Assembly (NCBI RefSeq): GCF_019703515.2
Contig: NC_059385.1
Location: 34,336,001 to 34,400,000, forward strand
Direction: 5' to 3'
DNA: 64,000 nucleotides
Source of the DNA: Myxocyprinus asiaticus
Taxonomy: Eukaryota; Chordata; Actinopteri; Cypriniformes; Catostomidae
The position numbers were made by a program, and so were the translations under genes. The notes under the pieces are model-generated. The model was not told the DNA's origin, made no database searches, and was given only the letters and a program-made list of their open reading frames with translations. How positions within the stretch are numbered: the stretch's first letter is position 1; each line of letters begins with the position of its first letter. Shown here piece by piece: positions 31,588 to 43,167 of the stretch.

Positions 31588-32423
31588 ATGTTTACTATAG
31601 CTTCTTCTGTCAGCAGTGAGGGATTCACATGTGATAAATGTAAGGAATTAGTCAGGCTGACGGAGAAGGTTAATGAATTAGAGACATGCATCCGAACGCT
31701 AGTGGAGGTCAGTGAGAAAGAAAAGCCGGTAGATACTGTTTCAGATGCAGGTAGTACAACGAGCAACACACACACTTTGGTTCCGGCTCTAGAGCCCCCG
31801 CAGCAGGGCGTTTGGGTGACGTCTCGGTGGCATACTCGCTCAGCAAAGCGACACCACTCTCTCTTTCCTGTTAGGGTTTCCAATCGATTCTCCCCACTCA
31901 GTGATGCACCCACTGAGAATCATGTTGAAAGAGCCCTATTAATTGGTGATTCTATTGTAAGGAACGTGGAAACAGAGACTCCAGCCACTGTTGTTAAATG
32001 CATTTCCAGGGCTCGAGCGTCTGACATCAGATCAAATTTACATGTGCTAGCTAATGCTAAGCGTAGATTTTCTAAAATTGTTATTCATGTCGGCACTAAT
32101 GATGTCCGGCTTCGCCAGTCGGAGATCACTAGAGATAATGTTAAAGAGGTGTGTGAACTTGCGAAAAAAAAATGTCAGACATTGTAATATGCTCTGGCCC
32201 CCTCCCTGCTCATCGTGATGACGAGGTTTATAGTAGATTAGTGTCACTGAATGGCTGGATGTCTGAGTGGTGTCCGGAGAATAGCATAGGATTTATAGAC
32301 AGTTGGAAGAGTTTTTGGGGTAGACCTGACCTGCTAAAGAGAGGTGGACTCCATCCCTCCAGGGAAGGTGCCGCTCTTCTCTCTAGTAATTTGGCTCATA
32401 GTCTTAATAATGATAGTATTTGA
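31588..32423 (+). pseudogene. L2/CR1-like LINE ORF1 with SGNH-esterase domain
   Basis: The frame 31588-32187 starts with a Cys-containing coiled-coil region (FTCDKCKELVRLTEKVNELE), then LLIGDSIVRNVE (block I, catalytic Ser) and VIHVGTNDVRL (block III). The final Asp/His block (DLLKRGGLHPSREG) follows in another frame (32172-32423). The break is at a run of nine A at about 32164-32172, a likely slippage error. Esterase-type ORF1 proteins are known from CR1/L2-clade LINEs. Confidence 0.82.
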
Positions 32424-32669
32424 CTAACTGGGGTCCAGGTCAGGAAGCAGACAAACTGGTTAATCTGAATGTTTGCTAGCTGCCTTGAGACGTCACACAG
32501 GTCACATAAACTACAACACATAGAGACTGTATCACCTAGATATCACATAGACTGTGTCTGGTCCCCAAACTACCAAACACAGGACTCTCACTAAATCATT
32601 TAGAAAAAAATTGATTAAGGTCAAACATGAAAAAAATAAATAAATTTAAAAAATAAAGATAAACATCAT

Positions 32670-33517
32670 ATGAAGGTAGGGCTACTAAACATTAGATCTC
32701 TTTCTACCAAAGCACTAATTGCAAATTAAATTATTACAGATCATAGTTTAGATTCGCTCTGTTTGACCGAAACCTGGCTTAATATATTAGTTTAAATGAA
32801 TCTACTCCCCCAGGTTATTGTTATAAACATGAGCCTCGTCTGAAGGGTCGAGGAGGAGGTGTTGCTACAATTTACAGTGACATTTTTGGTGTTACTCAGA
32901 GGACAGGATATAAGTTTAAGTCTTTTGAACTAATAATGCTTAATGTGACACCATCAGATATAAATAAAAAACTGTCGTCTTTTGCCCTTGCTACAGTATA
33001 TAGATCACCTGGGCCTTATTCTGATTTCCTTGGTGAATTTGTTAATTTTTTATCTGATCTTGTAGTTACTGTAGATAGGGCTTTAATTGTTGGTGAATTC
33101 AACATTCACATAGATAATGAAAATGACACATTGGGATTAGCATTTATCGATATTCTCAACTCTCTTGGTCCTGTTACATTTTGTCTTACTCCAACTCATT
33201 GCCATAATCATATGCTAGATTTAATTCTGTCATATGGAGTTGATGTTGATAATATAGAAATTCTGCCACAGAGCGATGACATCTCAGATCATTACCTCGT
33301 CTCTTCTATGCTGCGATCAGCTAATGTTACTCAATCTACACCATGCTATCATTCAGGTAGAACAATTCTTTCGACCATTAAAGATAACTTCATTAATAAT
33401 CTTCCAGATCTATCTCATACACTCAGTAAACCCCAAAGCCTAGAAGAACTTGATGAAATAACAAAAAATATAAATACAGTCTTCTCAAGAACTCTTGATA
33501 GTGTTGCCCCCATTTGA
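32670..33517 (+). pseudogene. L2/CR1-like LINE ORF2 endonuclease
   Basis: The ATG at 32670 opens MKVGLLNIRSLSTKALIAN, the N-terminal motif, followed by a TAA (near 32727). LCLTETWLN (Glu motif), YRSPGPYSDFLGEF, IVGEFNIHIDN (normally G-D-F-N; here Glu replaces the catalytic Asp) and ISDHYLV (SDH box) follow, in the frame from 32936. The stop and the GEFN change indicate a dead copy. Confidence 0.82.
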
Positions 33518-33917
33518 TTAAAGAAAATTAAAGAAAATGCCCTGCACCATGGTACAACGATCACACTCATGCTCTCAAGAGAGCAGCTCGGAAAATGGAG
33601 CGCAAGTGGAAGAATACAAAATTAGAGGTATTTCGCGATGCATGGAAGGATAGTGTCTGTAGCTACAGACAGGCACTAAAAGCTGCCAGGTCAGCATATT
33701 TTAGCAAACTCATAGAAAATAACCACAACAATCCTAGGTGTTTATTCAGTATTGTGGCTAAATTGGTTTGGAATAAAGCCTCAACTGGACCAGATATTCC
33801 GGCACTGCACAAGAGTAATGACTTCATGAATTTCTTTACTGATAAAATTGAAATAATCAGAAATAAAATTGGAATTATGCAATCATCTGTCACAGTACCT
33901 GGTCATCCTGGTTACTT
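33518..33917 (+). pseudogene. L2/CR1-like LINE ORF2, linker before RT
   Basis: The frame 33595-33917 encodes MERKWKNTKLEVFRDAWKDS, then AARSAYFSKLIENNHNNPRC and FFTDKIEIIRNKI, the conserved spacer between endonuclease and RT in these LINEs. The frame runs straight into the DIRS-C terminal repeat at 33918. Confidence 0.72.
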
Positions 33918-35758
33918 TCATAACCTCCGTTCCCTAATGGAGGGAACGAGACATTTTGTCGATGTAGTGACACTAGGGGTCACACTTGGAGTGACAAAAC
34001 ACCTCTGCTTTTTTGAAAAAAGGCCAATGAGAATTGGCAAATGGAATTTGCATGCCACTCCCCCGGACATACGGGTAGAAAAGGAGCTGGTATGCAACCA
34101 CTCATTCAGGTTTTGTGCTGAGGAGCCGAGACCAGGTCCCGGCCATTTCAGCAGGTAGTTCAGCATTGTGGCAAGAGGGGCACAACGTCTCGTTCCCTCC
34201 ACCAGGACGTTCCCTATCTGTCACTCACTCGAATTTGTGTCGATGTAGTGACACTAGGGGTCCCTATACAAAACGCCACAACTAGCTGAACTGTGTTGTG
34301 TGAACTGGCAGTGTGTGATGGGCAGACTGCTGTGTGCTTTGTAGCCAGCAAACCAGGCCATCACGTAACCTCACCCAACGCTCTTATGACCGTCGAACGG
34401 TCCATCAGGAACAAGTTGACTGCCCAACTATAGGGACAGGCTAGCCCAGCCGAGGCCTCTTTTCCCTCTTTGTTCTCCCCAAAAAGAGTGGAATTTTGTT
34501 AATGGACTGGGATCTGCGAGTGTCCACGTCGGGGGGGGTGGGGGTGTCACTTCCAAGGGGAAGACATTACCTGTTGTAACCACGACATGCCTGGAGACCT
34601 GCTCTAGGGGAACCCCTGCCCGTAGAAATGCCAGGTTGGTCCAAGGGCTGAAGAGGTGGTGACAGACCGGCATGATGGTCATGCGATGTGTCCCGCGGCG
34701 CCATGCCCATTTCGGGACTCGAGTCCGAAGCCAGTGCTGAAACAGTCTCATATGCATCAACCCGAGCGGTGTGGCCGCCGCTGAGGATGCCATATGCCCC
34801 AGGAGCCTCTGAAAGTGTTTCAGTGGAACCGCTGTTCTCCGTCTGAACACCTTCAGACAGTTCAGCACCGACTGTGCATGCTCGTTCGTGAGGCATGCTG
34901 TCATCGAGACTGAGTCCTACTCCAGACTGAGAAAAGAGATGCTCTGAACTGGGGAGAGCTTGCTCTTTTCCCAGGTGACCTGAAGCCCCATTCGGCTGAG
35001 GTGCCGGAGCACGAGGTCCCTGTGTGCGCATAGCAACTCTCGAGAGTGAGCTAAGATCAGCCAGTCGTTGAGATAGTTGAGAATACGGATGCCCACTTCC
35101 CTTAGCCGGGCAAGGGCTGCCTCCGCGAGCTTTGTGAAGACACGAGGGGACAAGGACAGGCCGAAGAGGAGGACCTTGTACTGGTACGCCTGGCCCCCGA
35201 AGGCAAACCGCAGGAAGGGTCTGTGTTGAGGTAGGACCGAGACGTGGAAGTACGTGTCCTTCAGGTCTACCACCGCGAACCAATCTAGATGTTGGACGCT
35301 CGCTAGAATGCGTGTTTGCATCAGCATCTTTAACCGGAGTCTGTGCAAAGCCTGGTTCAGTACTTGCAGGTTCAGGATTGGTCGCAACCCACCACCTTTC
35401 TTCGGTACGATGAAGTAAGGGCTGTAGAACCCTTTTTTCATCTTGGCTGGAGGGACAGGTTCTAAAGCGCCCTTGCGCAGAAGGGTAGAGATCTCTGCAC
35501 GCAAGGTAGCGGCATTCTCGCCCTTCACCAAGGTGAAGCGGACGCCGCTGAACCTGGGCGGGTGCCTGGTGAACTGAATCACGTAGCCGAGTCGGACGGT
35601 CCGGGTCAGCCATTGCGATGGGTTGGAAAGCGCGAGCTATGCGCCCAAACTCTGGGTGAGGGGGACCAAGGGAATGATCACGTAGGACATACCGGCGGGT
35701 GGGGCCTTGCAGCGGGGTGGAGTTTGAGGTGCCATATCGAGGGGACTTGAGCCCTGTG
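33918..35758 (-). mobile_element. DIRS-C: truncated DIRS retrotransposon
   Basis: Minus orientation. RT/RNase H (35613-34567) is followed almost directly by the terminal repeat (34260-33918). Gag, the left repeat, the methylase and the recombinase are absent. The terminal repeat keeps CCAAT/ATTGG and ATTTGCAT (34048) but TATA reads TAGAAAAGG. It replaces most of the RT of the surrounding L2/CR1-like LINE. Confidence 0.85.
34567..35613 (-). pseudogene. DIRS-C reverse transcriptase / RNase H fragment
   Basis: The best frame, 34917-35582, is long: MIQFTRHPPRFSGVRFTLVK, YFIVPKKGGGLRPILNLQVL, VVDLKDTYFHVSVLPQHRPF (motif A), LLFGLSLSPRVFTKLAEAAL (motif B) and ILNYLNDWLILAHS. The catalytic YLDD reads YLND, so one metal-binding Asp is gone. 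It continues, frame-shifted, through the connection domain (HFQRLLGHMASSA, 34780-34840) to RHVVVTTG (34570), where RNase H would begin. Confidence 0.86.
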
Positions 35759-36110
35759 GCCGCATGCTAATTCATGCATTCATGACCTCAAGACTAGATT
35801 ATTGTAATGCATTTCTGGGCGGATGTTCAGCAAGATCAATAAGTAAACTTCAATTGGTTCAAAATGCAGCAGCCAGAGTGCTGACTAGAACCAAGAAATA
35901 TGATCATTAGCCCCATTTTATCATCGTTACATTGGCTACCTGTTAAATTTCGTATTAAATTTAAAATTCTGTTTACTATGTACAAAGCTTTGAATGGTCT
36001 AGCTCCGCATTACTTTAGTGACCTTCTACCATGCTATATTCCATCATGTTCATAACAATCGCAAAATTCTGGCCTGTTAATAGTTCCTAGAATATCAAAA
36101 TCCACAAAAG
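35759..36110 (+). pseudogene. L2/CR1-like LINE ORF2, RT C-terminal fragment
   Basis: Translation with small shifts gives AFMTSRLDYCNAFLGGCSAR, LQLVQNAAARVLTRTKKYDH, and LHWLPVKFRIKFKILFTMYK, the conserved end region of L2/CR1 ORF2. The sequence AAATCCACAAAAG at 36098-36110 is the target duplicated by Tx1-c; the ORF resumes at 39655. Confidence 0.82.
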
Positions 36111-36249
36111 AGGGGAGTCGCGCGGCGCCATGCAAGGGTCGGATGTGTGAACGGCGAGCTCTGCGCACTTTGCTAGTTTTTAATAATTTTGTGTCATAAA
36201 CCAGTGAGATTCGATTCACCCTGTTCCATAACTGTTCTATGAAGTCAAT

Positions 36250-37050
36250 ATGTCAAAGAATTCAAAATCCTCGGGCTCTGGAGACATTAAAAGGGTCTCG
36301 GTTTGGATGGTGCTGCGGGAGAGATTCAGCGACAACTGTCGAGTATGTCGGCAATGCTGGCGAAAGGTTGTAGCAGACTTGGAGGATCTTGCTGTAATAC
36401 GTTGATTGATCATGGCCACGGAGACAAAATTTTCTGAGTTGGTTACAAGAATGGGGGACATCGAGAAACGGATCAATTATCTGGAGTCATCGGAGATGGA
36501 ATTAGCTGCTAACCCGCTAGTGACCCAGGCAGATTTGCAGCACGTCTGGGAAAAGTTGGACTTGGAGAATTGTAATTGGCGAAACAACTTCCGAATTGAT
36601 GGAAATCCTGAGAATGAAGAAGGCTGAGATATGATGAAATTCATAGATGAGCTCTTTCTGAGTCTGCTTGACATAACAGGCCATAAGCTGGAAATAGAGT
36701 GAGCTCACAGGGTCCCGGCTCAGAGATCCGTGGAGGGAAACAGGCCCTGATCAATTCTGGCCAAATTTCTGAGATCATCCGATAAAGATCTCGTGTTACG
36801 CGAGGTGAGGAGCAAAGGAAAGCTTTCTTGGAAGAACCACAACATTTTCTTTTTCCCAGACTTTGCAAATTCGAAAAGAGAGAAACGTGATTGATTCAAA
36901 AATGCAAGAAACTCTTATATCAACGGAAGGTCACTTTTGCACTGATGTTCCTGGCCAAATTGAGAATAGATACTAACAATAGATGGCCACAAAATATTTA
37001 CATGCCCACAGCGAGCATTGTCCTTCATAAAGTCAATGGACTGAGTAGGT
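36250..37050 (+). pseudogene. Tx1-c ORF1 relic
   Basis: Pieces match Tx1-b ORF1: MSKNSKSSGSGDIKR (36250), ITRMGDIEKRINYLESSEME-like sequence (36450), NWRNNFRIDGNPENEEG (36575) and a C-terminal stretch (36740-36960). Several stops and shifts break it, including TGA at the E-stop-AHR site shared with Tx1-b. Confidence 0.7.
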
Positions 37051-37099
37051 CATGGTGTGATTCTCACGTTGCAGCAAGTGAGCCTGACTTACTGAACAT

Positions 37100-37790
37100 T
37101 CACTTGACCATCCAAGGAAGCTGTTTCTTTGTTTCTTTTTGTGTTGGTTCCGCCTAGTGGCTGGAGTTTGTTTTGTGGAATAACACTCCAAGAAACATTT
37201 GCATCGATGGAGGGTCTGAAGTTCCCAGCCAGATTGAGAATAGATGCTAAGGATAGCTGCAAAGTATTTACTTGTCCCCAACAAGCAATGTCCTTCATAA
37301 AGTCAATGGAATGAGTAAGTCATTGTGTGGTATTCGATTTGCAGCCAAGTGGACCGCCTGAGGAAACTGGGTGCCTGTTTTGTTTCTTTTTGTGCTGGTT
37401 CTGCCTAGCGGCTGGAGTTTGTTTTGTGGAATAACACTGCTTGGGACTGTTTTGGATGAATTTGCATGTTCCTTGTGCTTATGCCTCCTATGGATGGAGT
37501 ATGTTTTGTGGAATATTTTTTGTAGGACATTGGAATGATTAGGTCATCTGCTGCACTCATGAAACAGCCGGCTCAATGAACATTCGTTTGACTGTCCGAG
37601 GAAACTGAAAGTTTTTTCTTTTTGTGTGTGCATGTGTGTGTGTGTGTGTGTGTGTGCTGGTTCCACTAGAGGCTGGAGTTTGTTTTGGGGAGGAACACAC
37701 CTTCGGGACAGTATGTGGATGAATATACACATTCTTTGTGTTTATTCTGCCTATTGGCTGGAGTTTGTTTTATAGATTTTATTCTGTTAT
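37100..37790 (+). repeat. Tx1-c ORF1-ORF2 spacer repeats and (TG)n
   Basis: Five imperfect units containing GGCTGGAGTTTGTTTTGTGG or close variants start at about 37131, 37380, 37466, 37655 and 37735. A (TG)n run lies at about 37632-37654. Confidence 0.65.
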
Positions 37791-38067
37791 GTAATTCTGT
37801 CTCACAAAATTTGTATAGAGGCATCGGACTTGAGCAATCCAATGGCAAAGTTGTCGCGGGGGATCTCGTGGGCATACATGGACTGTTTGGTTTGGAGGGA
37901 TGGACACCAGTTGGCGCTGTCATGCGTGAGGTTGATGTGTACGTTTATCTTTTTTCTGTTTGTTTGGTTTGGGGGGAAGTTCGGGGTTTACCTGTTGCAC
38001 TAATGTTGGAATGTGATCTTTATCATTTTATTTTTGACACACAATCTATTTTTTCTAATATGTCAAA

Positions 38068-39445
38068 ATGTCAAATGTGAATATGAGTGGATTGTCTCTT
38101 TCCACGTGGAATGTGAATAGGTTGGGGCACCCCATAAAAAGAAGGAAGGTTATTTCTTTTCTTAAACGAAATAAATATGATATAGTGTTTCTTCAAGAAA
38201 CGCATCTTTCCCTACAGGAAGCTGAAAAATTTGGGAGATTACATTTCAACAAGTTACATGGCCCCCATTGGCTGATTGACAAAGGTGGGCTAGGCCTACC
38301 CAAGATTTTGTTTTATTATTGTGCATTTGGTTTCAGACATTTGGCTCATTGGTCACTTCCTCCTGAGAGAGCCCCTCCTTGGTATTGAACAGGAAGTCCT
38401 TGCCCCTATTTTGCCATTGCAAAGCCTTTCTATCAAACTAACCGGAGAAGTTAAGTCACACCCTGTTATCTTGCATTTGCACGTGGTTTGGACAAAAGTG
38501 TCCAGAGTGTTTAATTCAGACATTTATTTAAATGTTGCCTCAAGCATATGGCTGAACCCTAAATTATGAATTAATAAGTAATTTCTGTTGGTCTGGGTGG
38601 ATTGGGAGGGGGGTTACTGTACTGGGTGACTTATATGAGAGTGGAGTGCTGAGATCTTTTGAAAATGGGTCAGCATTTTAAGATTCCTATATCTCAGTTC
38701 TTTAGGTATTTACAGCTGCACCACCTGTTCTGTACTATTTTTGGGAGTAGTATACACCCCCCTAAAGCGGCAGATACTCTGGAAGTGGTGATTGCTGCTT
38801 TTGGAAAAGGTCATGAGGCATCTGTGTATTACTCCCTGTTAATTCAGAGTATGGGGGACAGAGCTTCATCTTCTCAAGAGATTATGGGAGAAAGATTTAA
38901 ATTTGGTATTGGAGGAGGGAGTGTGGGCTAGGATTCTAAAAAGCATCAAGTCTACATCTAGAGATGCAAGGGTCCATCTGATGCCATTTAAGATTTTGCA
39001 TCGATTCTACTGGACCCCCTCTAGATTGTATAGGTTGGGTATTAAAGTCACACCCACCTACTGGTGGTGCCAATCAGAAGACGGGGACACAACACATGTT
39101 TTTTGGGGATGTGTTAAAATCCAAGAATTTTGGTTGGGGGTTCAGAGCTTTATATGTGAGGTATTGGACACTCAATTTTCATTTTGCCCCAGACTCTGTA
39201 TGCTGGGTTATGAGATGACTGTTAATATAGGGGACAGATATTTAAAAAGTTGGGTCCTAGCCGGAGTCATTATTGGCAGAAAAGTCATCTTAAGGGGATG
39301 GAAGTCGGCTGGGGCACCCTCGTTTAGGGAGTGGTGCGGGAAGATGGGCGAGGTGGCGGCATTTGAGGAGATGTTTTTTAGAAGTCTGGGGAAATGGGAT
39401 TTGTTTGTCAGGAAGTGGGGGGGTTATTTTTTTAATTTTTTTTAG
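38068..39445 (+). pseudogene. Tx1-c ORF2, deleted
   Basis: It begins MSNVNMSGLSLSTWNVNRLG (one change from Tx1-b) with FLQETHLSLQEAEKFG, then joins the late region (GPHWLIDKGGLGLPKILFYY). The remainder (EVLAPILPLQSLSIKLTGEV; HRFYWTPSRLYRLGIKVTPT; FWGCVKIQEFWLGVQ) follows the Tx1-b C-terminus in shifted frames. It keeps six Cs at 38757, where Tx1-b lost some. Confidence 0.82.
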
Positions 39446-39654
39446 GGTTCTCGGGGAGGGGCTGTGGAGAGGGATTTGTAGTTTAGTTGGGTTTGTGTAT
39501 TATTGATGTTGTTTGAATGTATATCTTGTTTTTTTTTATGTTATGTTTGGGGGGGGGGTGTTCGGGGGGAGGGTTGTAATGTGAATAATTGATTCCGTTT
39601 TTTTATGTTCTATGTTTTATGATTGGAATCAATAAAATTGTTAATAAAACAATT

Positions 39655-40819
39655 AAATCCACAAAAGGAGGTACATCCATTTCATATTTGGCTCCTAAAC
39701 TATGGTATAGTCTCCCTAACACTGTTTGAGATGCAGACACACTCACTCAGTTAAAGTCTAGACTAAAGACTCATCTATTTAGCCAGGCATACACCTAATT
39801 TATACTTCAACTCACAATTAGGCTGCTTTAGTTAGGTCTGCCAAAACCAGAAACAAGAAACATTGATCATGATCTATAACTCTGCAATAAATTGAATGGC
39901 ACCTATGCTAATATTATTCTATTTGTATCCCTGTCTCAACCTCGGGACTCCTATCCTAAGGTCACCAGAACCGGCTGGATCCAGCTCCATTCCTGCTTCG
40001 TGTTGGACTCCACTGCTATGTGTCTCTGAGTGATGACGACTAAATGCAACCGGTGCCCGCCAAACATCACTTCAGCCTATTACGATGGACTTCAGAGGAT
40101 GAACTGATGCCAACTCCAACTATAAGACATGGGATACATCGTATGCCATTGCCTGAACCTTGGACTTAGCCGAATTCACCGGCCGGTTGAACTGCGATGC
40201 ACCTCACTGATCTCTGCCTGCATCACCTCGGTCTAATGATGGACTAAACTCTTATAATGGAATACATAGAACTGCCAACAAAAGCCTTCATCAGCCAACA
40301 AACAAAGGACAGTGCATCTATATGAACTTCTGCAGTTAATCCTGGATGAACTTCAAAGACATTAGTCATAAATCTTACAGTTCTTACAAAATCTTTGTTT
40401 AAACACTGACCCTTAACACTTACTTAGTTGAATAATTTTAAACCATGACTTGCATTATACATAATTGAGTAATATTGGCATTATATTCATGATGTTAGCC
40501 AGAGGGGAACTGGCCCCACAGTGAGCCTGGTTTCTCCCAAGGTTATTTTTCTCCATTAACCAACATCTAATGGAGTTTTGTGTTCCTTGCCACAGTCGCC
40601 TTCGGCTTGCTCACTGGGTTTCTAAATACAATTATTATTTAATTACTTTTTTAAAAAACACAATTTACAATTGTATTTTATCAAACTACACAATGATGAC
40701 TCTAAGACATTATAGATATTACAGTTTCATTTTCTGTTTATGCATGATTTCCTGTAAAGCTCTTTTGAAACGATGTGTGTTGTGAAAGGCACTATCCAAA
40801 TAAATATGACTTGACTTGT
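39655..40819 (+). mobile_element. L2/CR1-like LINE, ORF2 end and 3' UTR
   Basis: The end of ORF2 reads ISYLAPKLWYSLPNTV, then TQLKSRLKTHLFSQAYT. The 3' UTR contains GTGAGCCTGGTTTCTCCCAA (40521) and CCACAGTCGCCTTCGGCTTG (40590), blocks shared by fish L2-type LINEs, and ends in ATAAATATGACTTGACTTG. Confidence 0.78.
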
Positions 40820-40859
40820 TACTATTCATTAAATGTATTAAATACATTGTGTGCAGTTT

Positions 40860-42960
40860 TGAAACCACATATCTTTGATGGTATTTAGGGAGGAACAGTG
40901 AGTCATTTACAGTAGATATTGAAAAAATGGGGACCAGATTTGTTTTAAAGATTTGTTTTTGTCTTTTATGAATGCAATTAGTTTTTCCAGATTGGAGTGT
41001 GTTGATAAGAAATTGAGCCAGTTAATTATTGAAAGTTTTCCTTTCTACTTAAGTAAAATGTTGTTTTTTGTTTTTGTTTAACAATTACATGAACAAAAAT
41101 TCTAGTCCTAGATGTTTGGAAATGTTTAATGTAGACACATCTATGGGACATGCTGGGATGCTGAGACCGAGAATGTGCTGCATACGGTGGCAAAGCCAGA
41201 ATGTATGGAAGTTAATCATCAATAGAAGGGCAGTATGGACAGGTGTTAATTTATGTGTAACTCATGAGGTAGAGTTTATAAGTAATGAAGTGTGTTCGAT
41301 GAATAATCTTGATCAGTTGAATTTTGGTTTTACAGTACATAGAGTATATGTTGTTACAAATTGTTTCCCAGTTGATGTTCTGGCCAGTGCCAATGTCTGT
41401 AGACCATTTTTGTGTTGGAACTATTATAGATTTGTCTGAGGCTTTTAGTTTTGGTATTTGTAATAGCAGTTTCTTTGGCTTTAGGGATGTAAAAGCTTGA
41501 TGGAGACGGGAGATTTTCTGAGTTCTGGAGCTGACTGCTTTTCTTATAACTTCTTTTATTATGTTAAAATTAGTCTGATTTGGTAAGTTTTATTTTGACT
41601 GAATAGGGTCGAAGATCATAAACAGGCCATCAGAGTATAGATGAACCAGGCTGTTTACTCCTCTGACTCCAAGTTGAAAAATGGATGGTTTTATTGTTGA
41701 TTAATAAATTGGGTTGTGCCATAGTGGTGTGTGATTTGATGAGCCAAGATTGTAATGTCATCCATCTTCTACCAGGCATTCAAGGTGCTATTAATGGTAA
41801 TATTGCCTTTGTAACTATAACAGGTTTTTATAGATTTGTCTACGAATGGGAGATGTAGGATTTATAATTGCTGAAACAGATCAACCAGATTCAATGTCTA
41901 CCCAGGGAGAGTTTGAGTTGCTGGCCAGAGATAAATAAAGATTAACTGTTGAGAAAGAAAATGGAAAGAGAGGTTGGGTGCTCCAAGTCCTCCATATTGT
42001 TTAGGCACATAATGTTATTTGGGGCTTTTTGTTCTTCAAAGAAAGCTTACAGGTTATACTGTTAAGAGAGGAGAACCAACCCAGGGCAGGGTGACAGAGA
42101 AGATGGGAGGGGGGGGAGTTTTTGGCAGATGTTAATTTTTATAGTTGATATGTGGCCAATTATGGATAAGGGTAGTTTATTATTTCCAGGGTGTTTTGCA
42201 TTTCTTGCAGTAGGGGGCCAAGGTTAAGCTTGAACGGAGATAGTTCTAGAAGTAGGTTAGGTGGGATTCTGAGGTCCCTTTTAACATATTACTAAAATAA
42301 TAAAGTACATGGATCTTAAGGTCCTTAAATTACTTTGGTATATATGGATACCAAGGTGTTTTATTGTTTTGGTTAGTATGCATATACAAATGTATTTTAG
42401 TGTTTTGGTTATGCGTTTAAATGGGCAGGTCTCGAACTCGGCATCCGAGTTCAATTTGGTGAGAGGCAGATTCTCAGATTTCGTGCTGTTGATGGAGAAG
42501 CCAGACAATGGGGTTCAATAAAAACTGCAAATAATAAAAGGGATAATGGGCATCCTTGTTGAGTACCTATTTTTTAATGAAATGGCTTTGATATAATTCC
42601 TGGTTATAACAAACTGTAGGTGAGTTGAAAAGTGTTTTAAACCATTTGTTGAATTATTATTTGAAACCAAAGTGATTGAGTGTGGAGAAGAAAGAAAAGA
42701 CCACTCCACCCTGTCAAAGGCATTTTCTGCATCGAGAGATGCAATTATAAATGCTGGTTTGTTTTTTATTGGAGTTGTTTTAATAATTAATATTGTTGAT
42801 TAAGCTTCTTGTTGATTATGGTTTCTAATCTAACTGACAATGCTTTGTTTATTATTTTTACATCAGTGTTGATTAGTGATATTTGTCAAAATTTGGAACA
42901 CTGGGTAAGATCTATGTTTAGTTTAAAGATGAGAGTGATATAAGCTGTGTTTGCTATTTT
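40860..42960 (-). mobile_element. Strongly decayed L1-clade LINE fragment
   Basis: Reading the minus strand near 42740-42515 gives ASRDAENAFDRVEWSFL-like sequence (motif A of L1-clade RT) and, further on, LKNRYSTRMPIIPFIICSF, a worn form of the R-Q-G-C-P-L-S-P-L-L-F motif B. The region near 41960-42040 fits the GGLGLPN thumb block. No frame is open and the ends are not defined. The A+T-rich background makes the exact borders uncertain. Confidence 0.55.
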
Positions 42961-43167
42961 TTGAAGAACCTAGAGAAGCGCCGATGCCTGGAATACAAGA
43001 TGCTGATGTAATAGAATCTAATGGAACTCACTGTAAGTATCATGAACGTACGTCATAGTTCTCAATATCATTAACAACAATCATGGCAGATATAAATCTT
43101 ATTAGAGAATGTAATATACTGTATGTTGCTAACACAATCTCATTTGATGTGGAAATATCTAAGGTAC

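Larger units (their letters stand above)
36111..39654 (+). mobile_element. Tx1-c: Tx1-type L1 LINE with large internal deletion
   Basis: Flanked by the 13-bp duplication AAATCCACAAAAG (36098-36110, 39655-39667). The 5' end has GGCGAGCTCTGCGCACTTTG. ORF1 relics span 36250-37050, a repeat-bearing spacer 37100-37790, and the ORF2 start is at 38068. After EAEKFGR (38240) the sequence jumps to LHFNKLHGP, matching Tx1-b 19235 joined to 21634; about 2.4 kb with most of the endonuclease and RT is missing. The C-terminal domain (38903-39445) and 3' UTR remain. Confidence 0.88.
30601..40819 (+). mobile_element. L2/CR1-like LINE, split into four or more pieces
   Basis: Plus-strand pieces in order: 5' UTR (about 30601-30890, 31321-31587), ORF1 with an SGNH esterase fold (31588-32423), endonuclease (32670-33517), a linker before RT (33518-33917), RT C-terminus (35759-36110), ORF2 end (39655-39800) and a 3' UTR ending in ATATGACTTGACTTG (40819). 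It is interrupted by a SINE, DIRS-C and Tx1-c. Most of the RT is missing, lost at the DIRS-C junction. Confidence 0.8.

Noticed and set aside
41068..41439. 123-codon plus-strand frame as a host gene
   Set aside because: No splice signals or family motifs, and it lies opposite a decayed minus-strand L1 fragment.
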